From DASSKF01 sp035690725 (lineage in GTDB: Bacteria; Actinomycetota; Actinomycetes; Actinomycetales; Dermatophilaceae): 16,033 nt of DNA. The DNA lies in contig DASSKF010000071.1 in the NCBI GenBank assembly GCA_035690725.1, forward strand, positions 1-16,033. The letters are read 5' to 3'. Shown in pieces: positions 6,605-14,347 of the stretch. The number at the start of each line of letters is the position of its first letter. The first letter of the stretch is position 1. The notes under the pieces are model-generated. The model was not told where the DNA came from. It worked only from the letters and a program-made list of their open reading frames with translations, and searched no databases. Made by a program: the position numbers and the translations under genes.

Positions 6605-7573
6605 ATGAAGAGCAGCCGTACGACCGTCCTGTCCGCCACCGCCTGCGCCGCCGTGCTCTCCCTCGCTGCGTGCGGTGGCGGCAGCGGGGGCAGCCCGCTG
6701 TCCACGGGCGGCACCTCCTCGGACACCGGTGGCTCGACCGCGGCCGAGACCGGTGGCGACTCCGGGGCGGAGAACATCGTCGTCGGCTCGGCCAACTTCC
6801 CGGAGAGCCAGCTGATCGGCGCCATCTACGCCGGCGCCCTGAAGGCGCAGGGCATCACGGTCCAGGAGAAGCCCAACATCGGCAGCCGGGAGATCTACCT
6901 CGCCGCGCTCAAGGACGGGTCGGTCGACCTGGTCCCGGAGTACACCGGCGCCCTGAGCCTCTACTACGACCAGAACGCGAAGATCGACAACTCGAAGAAG
7001 GTCTACCAGCGGCTGAAGAACCTCATCCCGTCACGCCTCGAGGTGCTCGAGCCGTCGGCCGCGGAGGACAAGGACTCCATCTCGGTCACCAAGGAGACGG
7101 CCCAGAAGCTGGACCTGAAGACGATCGGCGACCTCGGGGGCAAGGCGCGTGACCTCACCCTCGGCGCGCCGCCGGAGTTCAAGCAGCGGCCGCAGGGTGT
7201 GCCGGGGCTCCAGAAGACCTACGGCGTCGTCTTCGGCGACTTCCGCCCCCTCACCGGCGCGGCCCTGTCCAACGCGCTGAAGAACGGCCAGGTCGATGCG
7301 GCCAACATCTTCACCACCGACCCCTCGATCGCGGTCAACGACTTCGTCGTGCTGAAGGACCCGAAGGGCCTGTTCGGCGTCCAGAACGTCGTGCCGCTCA
7401 TCGTCCGGAGCAAGGTCGACCCCAGCGTGGAGAAGGCGCTCAACGGGGTGTCCGCCAAGCTCGACACCGCCACCCTCACCCAGCTGAACAAGCAGGTCCA
7501 GGTCGACCACCAGGACGTCGACGCGGTGGCCCAGCAGTTCCTCCAGAAGAACGGGCTGGACCAGGCCGGCTGA
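6605..7573 (+). CDS. Glycine betaine/choline-type substrate-binding lipoprotein (OpuCC/ProX-like, OpuAC family)
   Basis: This 322-residue lipoprotein captures the osmoprotectant outside the membrane and feeds the two permeases. A signal peptide ends in lipobox LAAC with lipidated Cys23, followed by a Gly/Ser/Thr-rich linker to about residue 57. The OpuAC-family domain then starts with IVVGSANFPESQLIGAIYA and continues through NIGSREIYLAALKDGSVDLV followed by PEYTG, hallmarks of the class. Later landmarks are LTGAALSNALKNGQVDAANI and FTTDPSI. ATG 6605 has AGGAG at 6593-6597 with a 7-nt spacer. Gene order is ATPase, permease, permease, binding protein, unlike Bacillus opuC where the binding protein lies between permeases. 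The exact ligand (betaine, choline, carnitine or proline) cannot be decided here. A long hairpin follows the stop. Confidence 0.94.
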   Translation: MKSSRTTVLSATACAAVLSLAACGGGSGGSPLSTGGTSSDTGGSTAAETGGDSGAENIVVGSANFPESQLIGAIYAGALKAQGITVQEKPNIGSREIYLAALKDGSVDLVPEYTGALSLYYDQNAKIDNSKKVYQRLKNLIPSRLEVLEPSAAEDKDSISVTKETAQKLDLKTIGDLGGKARDLTLGAPPEFKQRPQGVPGLQKTYGVVFGDFRPLTGAALSNALKNGQVDAANIFTTDPSIAVNDFVVLKDPKGLFGVQNVVPLIVRSKVDPSVEKALNGVSAKLDTATLTQLNKQVQVDHQDVDAVAQQFLQKNGLDQAG

Positions 7574-7577
7574 CCGT

Positions 7578-7647
7578 CCGCCCTCGGGACGTTGCTGAGC
7601 CCGCCGTGCTCCCGGGGACCGCGGATCCTCAGCAACGTCCCGGGCGG
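7578..7647. terminator. Long inverted repeat, likely terminator of the importer operon
   Basis: Starting 4 nt after the binding-protein stop, CGGGACGTTGCTGAG (7585-7599) pairs perfectly with CTCAGCAACGTCCCG (7628-7642). A further 6 bp (CCGCCC 7578-7583 with GGGCGG 7642-7647) extends it across a 2-nt bulge. The 28-nt loop is GC-rich and may fold further. No T-run follows on either strand, so it would act as a U-less actinobacterial terminator. Its length is greater than termination requires, so a dispersed palindromic repeat is an alternative. Confidence 0.65.
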
Positions 7648-7656
7648 AAAAACGAT

Positions 7657-7692
7657 TTGTGAGTGAGTGCTCACTCACTCTATCCTCCTCGG
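7657..7692 (+). promoter_or_regulatory. tetR promoter with embedded TetR operator, leaderless start
   Basis: TTGTGA (7657-7662) and TATCCT (7681-7686) form a -35/-10 pair with an 18-nt spacer. The -10 is followed by exactly 6 nt and the GTG at 7693, so the transcript would be leaderless. The perfect 9-bp inverted repeat GTGAGTGAG / CTCACTCAC (7659-7667 and 7670-7678, 2-nt spacer) fills the spacer. This is a classic TetR operator shape and position, so the repressor would block its own operon. Confidence 0.8.
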
Positions 7693-8298
7693 GTGAGCAC
7701 TTCTCCGGCCGCGTCGACGCGCGCCACCGCCCTGCCGCGCGAGGAGCGCCGTGCTGCCCTCGTGCGCGCGACGCTGCCCCTCCTGCGGGAGCACGGCCGG
7801 CAGGTCAGCACCCGGCAGATCGCCGAGGCGGCCGGGGTCGCGGAGGGGACGATCTTCCGCGCCTTCGACTCCAAGGACGAGCTGGTCGAGGAGGCGATCC
7901 GGGCCGCCTTCGCGCCGGGCGACCTGGACGAGCGGTTGCGGGCCGTCGACCCGGGGCTCGAGCTGCGGGACCGGCTCATCGCGGTCGTGCAGCTGATCCA
8001 GGACCGGTTCCTCGGCATCTTCTCGCTGATGGCCCGGGTCGGCATCGTCCAGCCCCCGGCCGAGCGTGAGGACTGCCCGCCCGGTGTTGCGCCCTCGCGC
8101 TCCCGGAGCCTGGAGCTGGTCCGCGAGCTCATCGAGCCGGACCGTGACCGGTTCCGGGTGCCGCCCGAGGAGGTCGTCCGACTGCTGCGCCTGCTCACCT
8201 TCTCCGGGAGCCACCCGGAGATCACCGACCACCACCTGCTCACGCCGGCGCAGATCGTCGACGTGGTGCTGCACGGAACGATTCGGGGAGACGACTAG
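7693..8298 (+). CDS. TetR-family transcriptional regulator
   Basis: This 201-residue repressor has the N-terminal TetR DNA-binding domain, with the helix-turn-helix at about 39-60 (STRQIAEAAGVAEGTIFRAF), followed by DSKDELVEEAI. The rest is the helical ligand-binding and dimerisation part. GTG 7693 is chosen because TATCCT lies 6 nt upstream; the in-frame GTG at 7663 lies inside the operator and would add ten residues with no homology. The stop TAG overlaps the exporter start by one base (TAGTG). It therefore heads an operon with the exporter it presumably controls, and binds the operator at 7659-7678. Its inducer would likely be an exporter substrate; identity is unknown. Confidence 0.93.
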   Translation: MSTSPAASTRATALPREERRAALVRATLPLLREHGRQVSTRQIAEAAGVAEGTIFRAFDSKDELVEEAIRAAFAPGDLDERLRAVDPGLELRDRLIAVVQLIQDRFLGIFSLMARVGIVQPPAEREDCPPGVAPSRSRSLELVRELIEPDRDRFRVPPEEVVRLLRLLTFSGSHPEITDHHLLTPAQIVDVVLHGTIRGDD

Positions 8299-10031
8299 TG
8301 CTGTTCCGCCTGCTCAGGAGCCACCTGCGCCCGTATGCCGGGTGGCTGGCCGCCGTGGTCGCCCTCCAGCTGGTGGGGACGATCGCCTCGCTCTACCTGC
8401 CCAGCCTCAACGCCGACATCATCGACAACGGCATCGTCCGGGGGGACACCGGCTACATCGTGCGCACGGGCGGGTGGATGCTCGCCGTGAGCCTGCTGCA
8501 GATCGCCTGCGCCGTCATCGCCGTCTACTTCGGGGCGAAGACGGCGATGAGCTTCGGTCGTGACGTGCGCGGCTCGCTGTTCGCCCGGGTCGGCACCTTC
8601 TCGGCGCGGGAGGTCAACCGGTTCGGCGCGCCCTCGCTCATCACCCGCAACACCAACGACGTCCAGCAGGTGCAGATGCTGGTGCTGATGACGTGCACCA
8701 TGCTCGTCGCCGCACCGATCATGTGCGTCGGCGGCATCATCATGGCGCTGCGCGAGGACGTCGGGCTGTCCTGGCTCATGCTCGTCGCGGTCCCGCTCCT
8801 GCTCGTCTCGATCGGCCTCATCGTCCGGCGCATGGTCCCCGGCTTCCGGCTGATGCAGACCCGCATCGACGCCGTGAACCGGGTGCTGCGCGAGCAGATC
8901 ACCGGCATCCGCGTGGTCCGCGCGTTCGTGCGGGAGCCCCACGAGACGGCCCGGTTCGGCGAGGCGAACGGCGAGCTGACGCAGACCGCCATCGGGGTCG
9001 GCCGGCTGATGGTGCTGATCTTCCCGACCGTCATGCTCATCCTCAACGCGTCGAGCGTGGCGGTGCTCTGGTTCGGCGGGCACCGGGTCGACGCGGGGCA
9101 GATGCAGATCGGGTCGCTCACGGCCTTCCTCGCCTACATGATGCAGATCCTCATCTCGGTGATGATGGCGACCTTCATGGCGATCATGTTCCCCCGGGCG
9201 GCGGTGTGCGCCGAGCGGATCGGCGAGGTGCTGCACACCGAGTCCTCGGTCCGGCCGCCGGCGTCGCCGGTGCGCGACCTGCACGGCCAGGGCGAGCTGG
9301 AGCTGCGGGGCGTCGGGTTCGCCTACCCGGGAGCCGACGAGCCGGTGCTGCGCGACATCTCCTTCGTGGCCCGCCCCGGGGAGACCACGGCCGTCATCGG
9401 CAGCACCGGTGCCGGGAAGACGACCCTGGTCTCGCTGGTGCCGCGGCTCTTCGACGCCACCGAGGGAGAGGTGCTCGTGGACGGCGTCGATGTGCGCGAC
9501 CTCGCGCCGGAGGACCTCTGGCGACGGATCGGCATCGTCCCCCAGCGGCCCTACCTGTTCACCGGGACGGTGGCCAGCAACCTGCGCTACGGCAACCCGC
9601 ATGCCACCGACGAGCAGCTGTGGGAGGCCCTCGAGGTGGCCCAGGCGCGCGACTTCGTCGAGGCGATGCCCGAGCAGCTCGAGGCGCCGATCGCCCAGGG
9701 CGGCACGAACGTCTCCGGCGGGCAGCGCCAGCGGCTGTGCATCGCCCGGGCCCTGGTTGCCCGGCCGGAGGTGTACCTGTTCGACGACTCCTTCTCGGCG
9801 CTGGACCTCGCCACCGACGCCCGGCTGCGGGCGGCGCTGCGGCCGCACACCGCGCAGGCCACCGTGGTGATCGTCGCCCAGCGGGTGTCCACCATCACCG
9901 GAGCCGACCAGATCCTCGTCCTCGAGGACGGCCAGGTCGTCGGACGCGGTCGGCACGAGGAGCTGCTGGAGAGCTGTCCCACCTACGTCGAGATCGTCGA
10001 GTCGCAGCTGAGCGCCGAGGACGCGGCGTGA
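8298..10031 (+). CDS. Heterodimeric ABC exporter, subunit with degenerate ATP site (TM287-like)
   Basis: This 577-residue half-transporter has an N-terminal six-helix ABC-exporter domain (about 12-300) and a C-terminal ATPase domain (about 333-577). Walker A is GSTGAGKTT (368-376), Q-loop Gln416 and signature VSGGQ (472-476). The Walker B region is VYLFDD, so the catalytic Glu is replaced by Asp497. The switch His is replaced by Gln528 (VVIVAQR). These two substitutions mark the non-hydrolytic site of heterodimeric exporters such as TM287/288. The partner is encoded next, overlapping by GTGA. GTG 8298 has GGGGAG at 8285-8290 with a 7-nt spacer. The role is ATP-driven efflux of drugs or lipids; the substrate is unknown. 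Confidence 0.94.
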   Translation: MLFRLLRSHLRPYAGWLAAVVALQLVGTIASLYLPSLNADIIDNGIVRGDTGYIVRTGGWMLAVSLLQIACAVIAVYFGAKTAMSFGRDVRGSLFARVGTFSAREVNRFGAPSLITRNTNDVQQVQMLVLMTCTMLVAAPIMCVGGIIMALREDVGLSWLMLVAVPLLLVSIGLIVRRMVPGFRLMQTRIDAVNRVLREQITGIRVVRAFVREPHETARFGEANGELTQTAIGVGRLMVLIFPTVMLILNASSVAVLWFGGHRVDAGQMQIGSLTAFLAYMMQILISVMMATFMAIMFPRAAVCAERIGEVLHTESSVRPPASPVRDLHGQGELELRGVGFAYPGADEPVLRDISFVARPGETTAVIGSTGAGKTTLVSLVPRLFDATEGEVLVDGVDVRDLAPEDLWRRIGIVPQRPYLFTGTVASNLRYGNPHATDEQLWEALEVAQARDFVEAMPEQLEAPIAQGGTNVSGGQRQRLCIARALVARPEVYLFDDSFSALDLATDARLRAALRPHTAQATVVIVAQRVSTITGADQILVLEDGQVVGRGRHEELLESCPTYVEIVESQLSAEDAA

Positions 10032-12133
10032 CCCGCAACGGCCGCGAACAGCACGACCAGGTGCCGCCGCAGGAGGCGGCGGGCACCGCGGCACCACCGA
10101 CCGAGGGCGCGCAGCCGGGAGGTCCCGAGCCGGCATCCCCCCGGCGCCTGCCCCCGGCCGGCGCGCGGGCGAACCGTGGGCCGATGGGCGGCATGGGGAT
10201 GCCCACCGAGAAGTCGATGAACTTCGGGCCCTCGGCCAAGCGGCTGGTCGGCCGGCTCGGTCCCGAGCGCCCGCGCATCGTCCTCGTCATCGCGCTCGCG
10301 GTCGCGAGCGTCGCGTTCACGGTCGTCGGCCCCAAGATCCTGGGGCGGGCCACCGACGAGATCTTCTCCGGCGTCATCGGCCGCCGGCTCCCCTCGGGTG
10401 CCAGCAAGGAGCAGGTGATCGCCGGCCTGCGGGAGCGCGGGCGGGACACCTTCGCGGACATGCTCAGCGGCATGCACGTCGTCCCGGGCCAGGGGATCGA
10501 CTTCGGCGCGCTGGGGCGGATCCTGCTGCTCGCGGTCGCCCTCTACGTCGTCGCCTCGCTCTTCGGGTGGCTGCAGGGCTACCTGCTCAACGACGCGGTC
10601 CAGCGAACGGTTCAGCGGCTGCGCGGCGACGTCGAGGACAAGCTGAACCGGTTGCCGCTGCAGTACTTCGACCGCCAGCCGCGCGGCGAGCTGCTCAGCC
10701 GGGTGACCAACGACATCGACAACATCCAGCAGAGCCTGCAGCAGACGATGAGCCAGCTGCTCACGTCCCTCCTGACCGTCATCGGCGTCCTGGCGATGAT
10801 GGTCTGGATCTCCCCGCTGCTGGCCGTGATCGCTCTGGTGGCCGTGCCCGTGTCGGTGGTGGTCACCCAGCAGATCGCCAAGCGCTCGCAGAAGCTGTTC
10901 ATCGCGCAGTGGACCCACACCGGTGCGCTCAACGCCCAGGTGGAGGAGGCCTACACCGGCCACGAGCTGGTGAAGGTGTTCGGCCGGCAGCACGAGGTGC
11001 AGGCGGCGTTCGACGAGAAGAACGAGGAGCTGTTCCGGGCGAGCTTCGGGGCGCAGTTCGTCAGCGGCATCATCATGCCGGCGATGATGTTCATCGGGAA
11101 CATCAGCTACGTCCTCGTCGCGGTGGTCGGCGGCCTGCGGGTGGCGCACGGCGCGATGACCCTCGGCGACGTGCAGGCGTTCATCCAGTACTCCCGCCAG
11201 TTCACCCAGCCGCTGACCCAGGTCGCCTCGATGGCGAACCTGCTGCAGTCCGGGGTGGCGTCCGCCGAGCGGGTCTTCGACCTGCTCGACGCCGAGGAGC
11301 AGCGTCCCGACACGCGGGACGCGGTGCCGGTGCGCGACCCCCGCGGACGGGTGGAGTTCGAGGACGTCTCGTTCCGCTACGAGCAGGACAGCCCGCTCAT
11401 CGAGGACCTCTCCCTCGTCGCGGAGCCGGGCAGCACCGTGGCGATCGTCGGGCCGACCGGCGCCGGCAAGACGACCTTGGTCAACCTCGTCATGCGGTTC
11501 TACGAGGTCGACGCCGGCCGGATCACCCTCGACGGGGTCGACATCACCGACCTCACCCGGCAGGACCTGCGCTCGCAGGTCGGCATGGTGCTGCAGGACG
11601 CGTGGCTGTTCGGCGGCACGATCCGGGACAACATCGCGTACGGCCGTCCGGAGGCCGGCGAGGAGGAGCTTCTCGCCGCGTCCCGGGCCACCTTCGTCGA
11701 CCGGTTCGTGCGCTCACTCCCGGACGGCTACGACACCGTCGTCGACGAGGAGGGCAGCAACGTCAGCGCCGGGGAGAAGCAGCTGATCACCATCGCCCGC
11801 GCCTTCCTCGCCGACCCCTCCCTGCTGATCCTGGACGAGGCGACGAGCTCGGTCGACACCCGGACCGAGGCCCTGGTGCAGCACGCCATGGCGGCGCTGC
11901 GCACCGACCGCACCAGCTTCGTCATCGCCCACCGGCTGTCGACCGTCCGGGACGCCGACCTGATCCTCGTGATGGAGGCCGGCCGGATCGTCGAGCAGGG
12001 CACGCACGAGCAGCTCCTCGCCGCGGGGGGCGCCTACCACCGGCTCTACGCGGCACAGTTCGCCGGCGCGGCGACGGACGTCGACGCGGAGGAGGAGCTG
12101 CAGCCCGCCGGCGCGGCGCCCTCCGCCACCTGA
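10028..12133 (+). CDS. Heterodimeric ABC exporter, subunit with canonical ATP-site residues (TM288-like)
   Basis: This 701-residue partner of the preceding subunit overlaps it by GTGA and has GAGG at 10017-10020 as ribosome site. Residues 1-65 are a Pro/Gly-rich, probably disordered cytosolic extension with a Met-rich GPMGGMGMPTEKSMNFG. The six-helix domain follows (about 80-410), with an enlarged loop between the first two helices (about 113-158). The ATPase domain has Walker A GPTGAGKTT (475-483), Q-loop Gln523, Walker B LLILDE with catalytic Glu604, and switch His635. Its own signature is changed to VSAGEK (579-584); in the heterodimer this faces the degenerate Walker site of the partner, so one good and one dead site result. 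This fits the Rv1272c/Rv1273c-type exporters. The C-terminus has a short acidic tail. Confidence 0.94.
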   Translation: MTRNGREQHDQVPPQEAAGTAAPPTEGAQPGGPEPASPRRLPPAGARANRGPMGGMGMPTEKSMNFGPSAKRLVGRLGPERPRIVLVIALAVASVAFTVVGPKILGRATDEIFSGVIGRRLPSGASKEQVIAGLRERGRDTFADMLSGMHVVPGQGIDFGALGRILLLAVALYVVASLFGWLQGYLLNDAVQRTVQRLRGDVEDKLNRLPLQYFDRQPRGELLSRVTNDIDNIQQSLQQTMSQLLTSLLTVIGVLAMMVWISPLLAVIALVAVPVSVVVTQQIAKRSQKLFIAQWTHTGALNAQVEEAYTGHELVKVFGRQHEVQAAFDEKNEELFRASFGAQFVSGIIMPAMMFIGNISYVLVAVVGGLRVAHGAMTLGDVQAFIQYSRQFTQPLTQVASMANLLQSGVASAERVFDLLDAEEQRPDTRDAVPVRDPRGRVEFEDVSFRYEQDSPLIEDLSLVAEPGSTVAIVGPTGAGKTTLVNLVMRFYEVDAGRITLDGVDITDLTRQDLRSQVGMVLQDAWLFGGTIRDNIAYGRPEAGEEELLAASRATFVDRFVRSLPDGYDTVVDEEGSNVSAGEKQLITIARAFLADPSLLILDEATSSVDTRTEALVQHAMAALRTDRTSFVIAHRLSTVRDADLILVMEAGRIVEQGTHEQLLAAGGAYHRLYAAQFAGAATDVDAEEELQPAGAAPSAT

Positions 12134-12171
12134 CACCGACCCGGTGATGGGGGCTCGGGCGCCGGCTCCGC

Positions 12172-12462
12172 TCAGCTGGCGCGCTGGCTGAGACGCGGCG
12201 GCTTGCCGTGCCGGGCCACCAGGCCCAGTTCGTGCAGCACCGCATCGGGGTGGGACCAGCTGCGCCCGGGCGGAAGGGCGAGGATCGCCTCAAGGACCGC
12301 CGGGGGTGCGTGCCGGCTGATGCCCCGCTCGAGCAGGTCCTCCCGGTCCGCCGGGAACACGTGCTCGGAGCCGAGGTAGGGCCGCAGGACGTCGGCACGT
12401 GCGGGAGTGGAGAGTGCGTCGGCCAGGGTGGACGGACGGCGGGTCTGGGGTGTCGTGGTCAT
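12172..12462 (-). CDS. DUF2795 family protein
   Basis: This 96-residue protein has a DUF2795-like core at about 24-82. It contains the pattern of that family: a leading LRPYL, then F-P-A-D-R-E-D-L-L, a helical stretch VLEAILALPPGRSW, and a final HPDAVLHELGLV. DUF2795 proteins are small, mostly actinobacterial and have no established function; some occur near stress genes. The first 20 residues are Thr/Pro-rich. ATG 12462 has a strong GGAGG at 12469-12473 with a 6-nt spacer; an upstream in-frame ATG at 12573 lacks one and would run through two hairpins. It converges on the exporter operon, with 38 nt between stops, and lies downstream of the hydrolase gene on the same strand. Confidence 0.82.
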   Translation of the reverse strand: MTTTPQTRRPSTLADALSTPARADVLRPYLGSEHVFPADREDLLERGISRHAPPAVLEAILALPPGRSWSHPDAVLHELGLVARHGKPPRLSQRAS

Positions 12463-12500
12463 CGGCGACCTCCGTTCGTCTGATCGCCCCAACTGCTTGA

Positions 12501-12548
12501 GGCCGCTTTCAGTGTGCGGCCTGGTTTCCCCATCGGCAAGGGGGAAAA
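12501..12548 (-). other. Two adjacent stem-loops between the hydrolase and DUF2795 genes
   Basis: GGCCGC (12501-12506) pairs with GCGGCC (12516-12521), and TTTCCCC (12525-12531) pairs with GGGGAAA (12541-12547); both loops are 9 nt. They lie 46-93 nt past the hydrolase stop and 38-86 nt before the DUF2795 start. They could terminate hydrolase transcription or form a 5' leader structure of the DUF2795 mRNA. No convincing promoter could be placed in this 131-nt gap. Confidence 0.45.
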
Positions 12549-12593
12549 TGCCCGGAGCAGTTTCCTCCTCCATTTCCCACTTCGCCTGCGGAA

Positions 12594-14087
12594 TCAGCGA
12601 ATTGAGCGCTCAACTGTTGCGGATCGAATCGTCCGCTCCAGGCGGTAGTCCCACGCCCGGGCCTGCTCCCCGGCGAGGAAGCGGGCGCTGTGCCGGCGCC
12701 AGTGCCGCAGCGACGCGTCGTGGGAACGGTCCACGAGCCGGGCCGTGCCGGTGTAGCGCCGCGAGTCGTGGGCCTCCCACGCCTCGTCGACCTCGACACC
12801 CAGGTCGCGGTGCACGGTGACCCAGCGGGGGCGATCCGGGTCCGGGCGCTGGTCGAGGCGGGGCACCGGGTCCCGCCGGTGCTCGAGGGCGAGCACACGG
12901 ACCGAGGCCGGCACGGCCGCGCGGCCGATCGGTGCGCCGGCCGCCACCACGTGGGTCACCCGGAAGCGGCGGCGGAACGCGGGGGTGGCCGCCAGCTGCG
13001 CGGCCAGGAGGCCGCCCTGGCTGTGGCCGGCGAGCATCACCGGCTCGTCCCCCGGTGCGACCCCGGCACCGTCCATGGCGTCGGCGAGGGCGCGCGCGAC
13101 CGAGCGGCCGAGCCGGGTCCGCTCGCCGCCGGCGAGTCGCACGTCGGCACCGAGGTCGACCGGGTTGCGGCCGGACACCGGGCTCCACTGCTGCGTCCCC
13201 GGCAGCTCGACCACCCACGCCGCGGTGCCGTCCCCGGCGGCGACCCGTAACACCCGCAGGCGCGCCGGTCCCCGCTCCGGGCACGCGGGACCGTCGACCG
13301 GGCGGCAGCGCATGAGGGCCTGCTGGTCCCGCAGCAGGCCGGCGACACCGTCGGGCGCCGTGACGGGCACCCCCACCGCGGCGGAGAGGGGCCGCGCCCA
13401 CACCTGCCGGCGGTCGGTGAGCCACCCGCCGGACCCGGCTCCGGCCAGCAGCGTCCGCACCTCGTGGCGGTAGGTCAGCGGCGGTCCGCCGGCCAGGTCG
13501 AGCGCGGTGCGGGCGCCGCCGACGACCAGTCCGGTGGCCCACGGCGCCTCGGCCAGCGTCTGCCCGAGCGCTTCCACCGGGTTCGGGCCGAGCTCGTCGA
13601 CCAGGTTGTCCCGCCACGGGTCCAGCGCCGGAGGCACGGGCAGCTCCTCGAGCAGCCGTGCGGTCCCGGCGCGCTGCACGGTCAGACCGGCCAGCGCCAC
13701 GGTCGCCGGGAGACCGACCATCCGCCCGGCGAGCTCCAGGGCGGAGCGGGCCACGGCCTCGGCCTCCCGGTAGCGATCCGCGGCGGTCCGCAGCTCCCGC
13801 GCCGTGACCTCGAGCGCGACCGCGCGGGCGACCAGGCCGCCCGGTCCGGCCACCACCTCGGCCAGCCGGGCCTCCGCGCGGGCGGCCGTCAGCGGGCTGC
13901 GCAGCACCGACTGCGGTGGCAGGGAGGCCGCGCAGCGCGCCGTCCGTCCGGCGACGTGGCGCACCTCGTCCCCGGCCCGGTCCAGCACCCCGGCCGCCGT
14001 GTCCAGGTCCTCGAGCGACGCCGCCGTCCCCGCGTAGCCGCCCTCCACCCGCAGTGTTCCGGGTGGTGCGGGCGCAGGGGAGGTCAT
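12594..14087 (-). CDS. Alpha/beta-hydrolase with N-terminal WXG-like helical region (possible lipase/esterase)
   Basis: This 497-residue protein has two parts. Residues about 15-150 are predicted mostly helical (YAGTAASLEDLDTAAGVLDR and a Val/Ala/Glu-rich run), reminiscent of ESX-associated N-terminal regions. From about 275 a hydrolase domain follows: a strand LRVLRV, the nucleophile elbow AGHSQGG with Ser356, and strand VVAAGAP. Likely triad partners are Asp406 (RRDPVPR) and His440 (AHDSRRY), by analogy with class-3 lipases; these two are assigned by position only. There is no signal peptide or membrane helix. ATG 14087 overlaps the stop of the preceding small protein as ATGA, so they are translationally coupled and probably partners. 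The substrate and any secretion are unknown. A DUF1023-type hydrolase is the nearest relative I can think of. Confidence 0.8.
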   Translation of the reverse strand: MTSPAPAPPGTLRVEGGYAGTAASLEDLDTAAGVLDRAGDEVRHVAGRTARCAASLPPQSVLRSPLTAARAEARLAEVVAGPGGLVARAVALEVTARELRTAADRYREAEAVARSALELAGRMVGLPATVALAGLTVQRAGTARLLEELPVPPALDPWRDNLVDELGPNPVEALGQTLAEAPWATGLVVGGARTALDLAGGPPLTYRHEVRTLLAGAGSGGWLTDRRQVWARPLSAAVGVPVTAPDGVAGLLRDQQALMRCRPVDGPACPERGPARLRVLRVAAGDGTAAWVVELPGTQQWSPVSGRNPVDLGADVRLAGGERTRLGRSVARALADAMDGAGVAPGDEPVMLAGHSQGGLLAAQLAATPAFRRRFRVTHVVAAGAPIGRAAVPASVRVLALEHRRDPVPRLDQRPDPDRPRWVTVHRDLGVEVDEAWEAHDSRRYTGTARLVDRSHDASLRHWRRHSARFLAGEQARAWDYRLERTIRSATVERSIR

Positions 14088-14347
14088 CGAGGGTCGGCCT
14101 CGACCGCGGCGGCGTGGGCCAGCAGGAGTCGGGCCGCGCTGTCCAGCTCGCCGGCCAGCCCGGTCAGGCCGGACACCTCCTCGCGCAGCCGCGTCCGGTA
14201 GCCGCTCGCGGCCGCCGACACCCAGTCCACCTGCCCTGCCGTGACGGCCCGGTCCCGTGCGGCGCGCAGCTCCTCGGCGAGCCGGGCGACCGCGCGTGCC
14301 AGCGCCCGCACCTGCTCGGCGTCCCCGGCCCCGGTGCCCCCACCCAT
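14084..14347 (-). CDS. Small helical WXG100-like protein
   Basis: This 87-residue protein is almost entirely helix-forming: Ala/Arg/Leu/Glu-rich, with no Cys, membrane segment or signal peptide. After a glycine-rich start, residues about 8-38 form a first helix, and VDWVSAAASGYRTRLREEV lies at the centre, followed by a second helix to about residue 83. A Trp followed by an A-A-x-x-Y-R pattern at a helix-turn-helix centre is typical of WXG100/ESX-like small partners, although the strict WXG triplet is WVS here. It is translationally coupled to the hydrolase, so a chaperone or secretion-partner role is the natural reading, by inference only. No type VII secretion ATPase is in the window. ATG 14347 is supported by TACCGT 6 nt upstream. 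Confidence 0.72.
   Translation of the reverse strand: MGGGTGAGDAEQVRALARAVARLAEELRAARDRAVTAGQVDWVSAAASGYRTRLREEVSGLTGLAGELDSAARLLLAHAAAVEADPR

Noticed and set aside
8295..10136. A 613-codon minus-strand open frame opposite the first exporter subunit
   Set aside because: His/Asp/Arg-rich translation typical of the antisense frame of a real GC-rich gene; the plus strand encodes a complete ABC exporter.
12602..12613. Perfect 12-bp palindrome TTGAGCGCTCAA
   Set aside because: It lies within the last codons of the hydrolase gene, with no promoter nearby; possibly chance.
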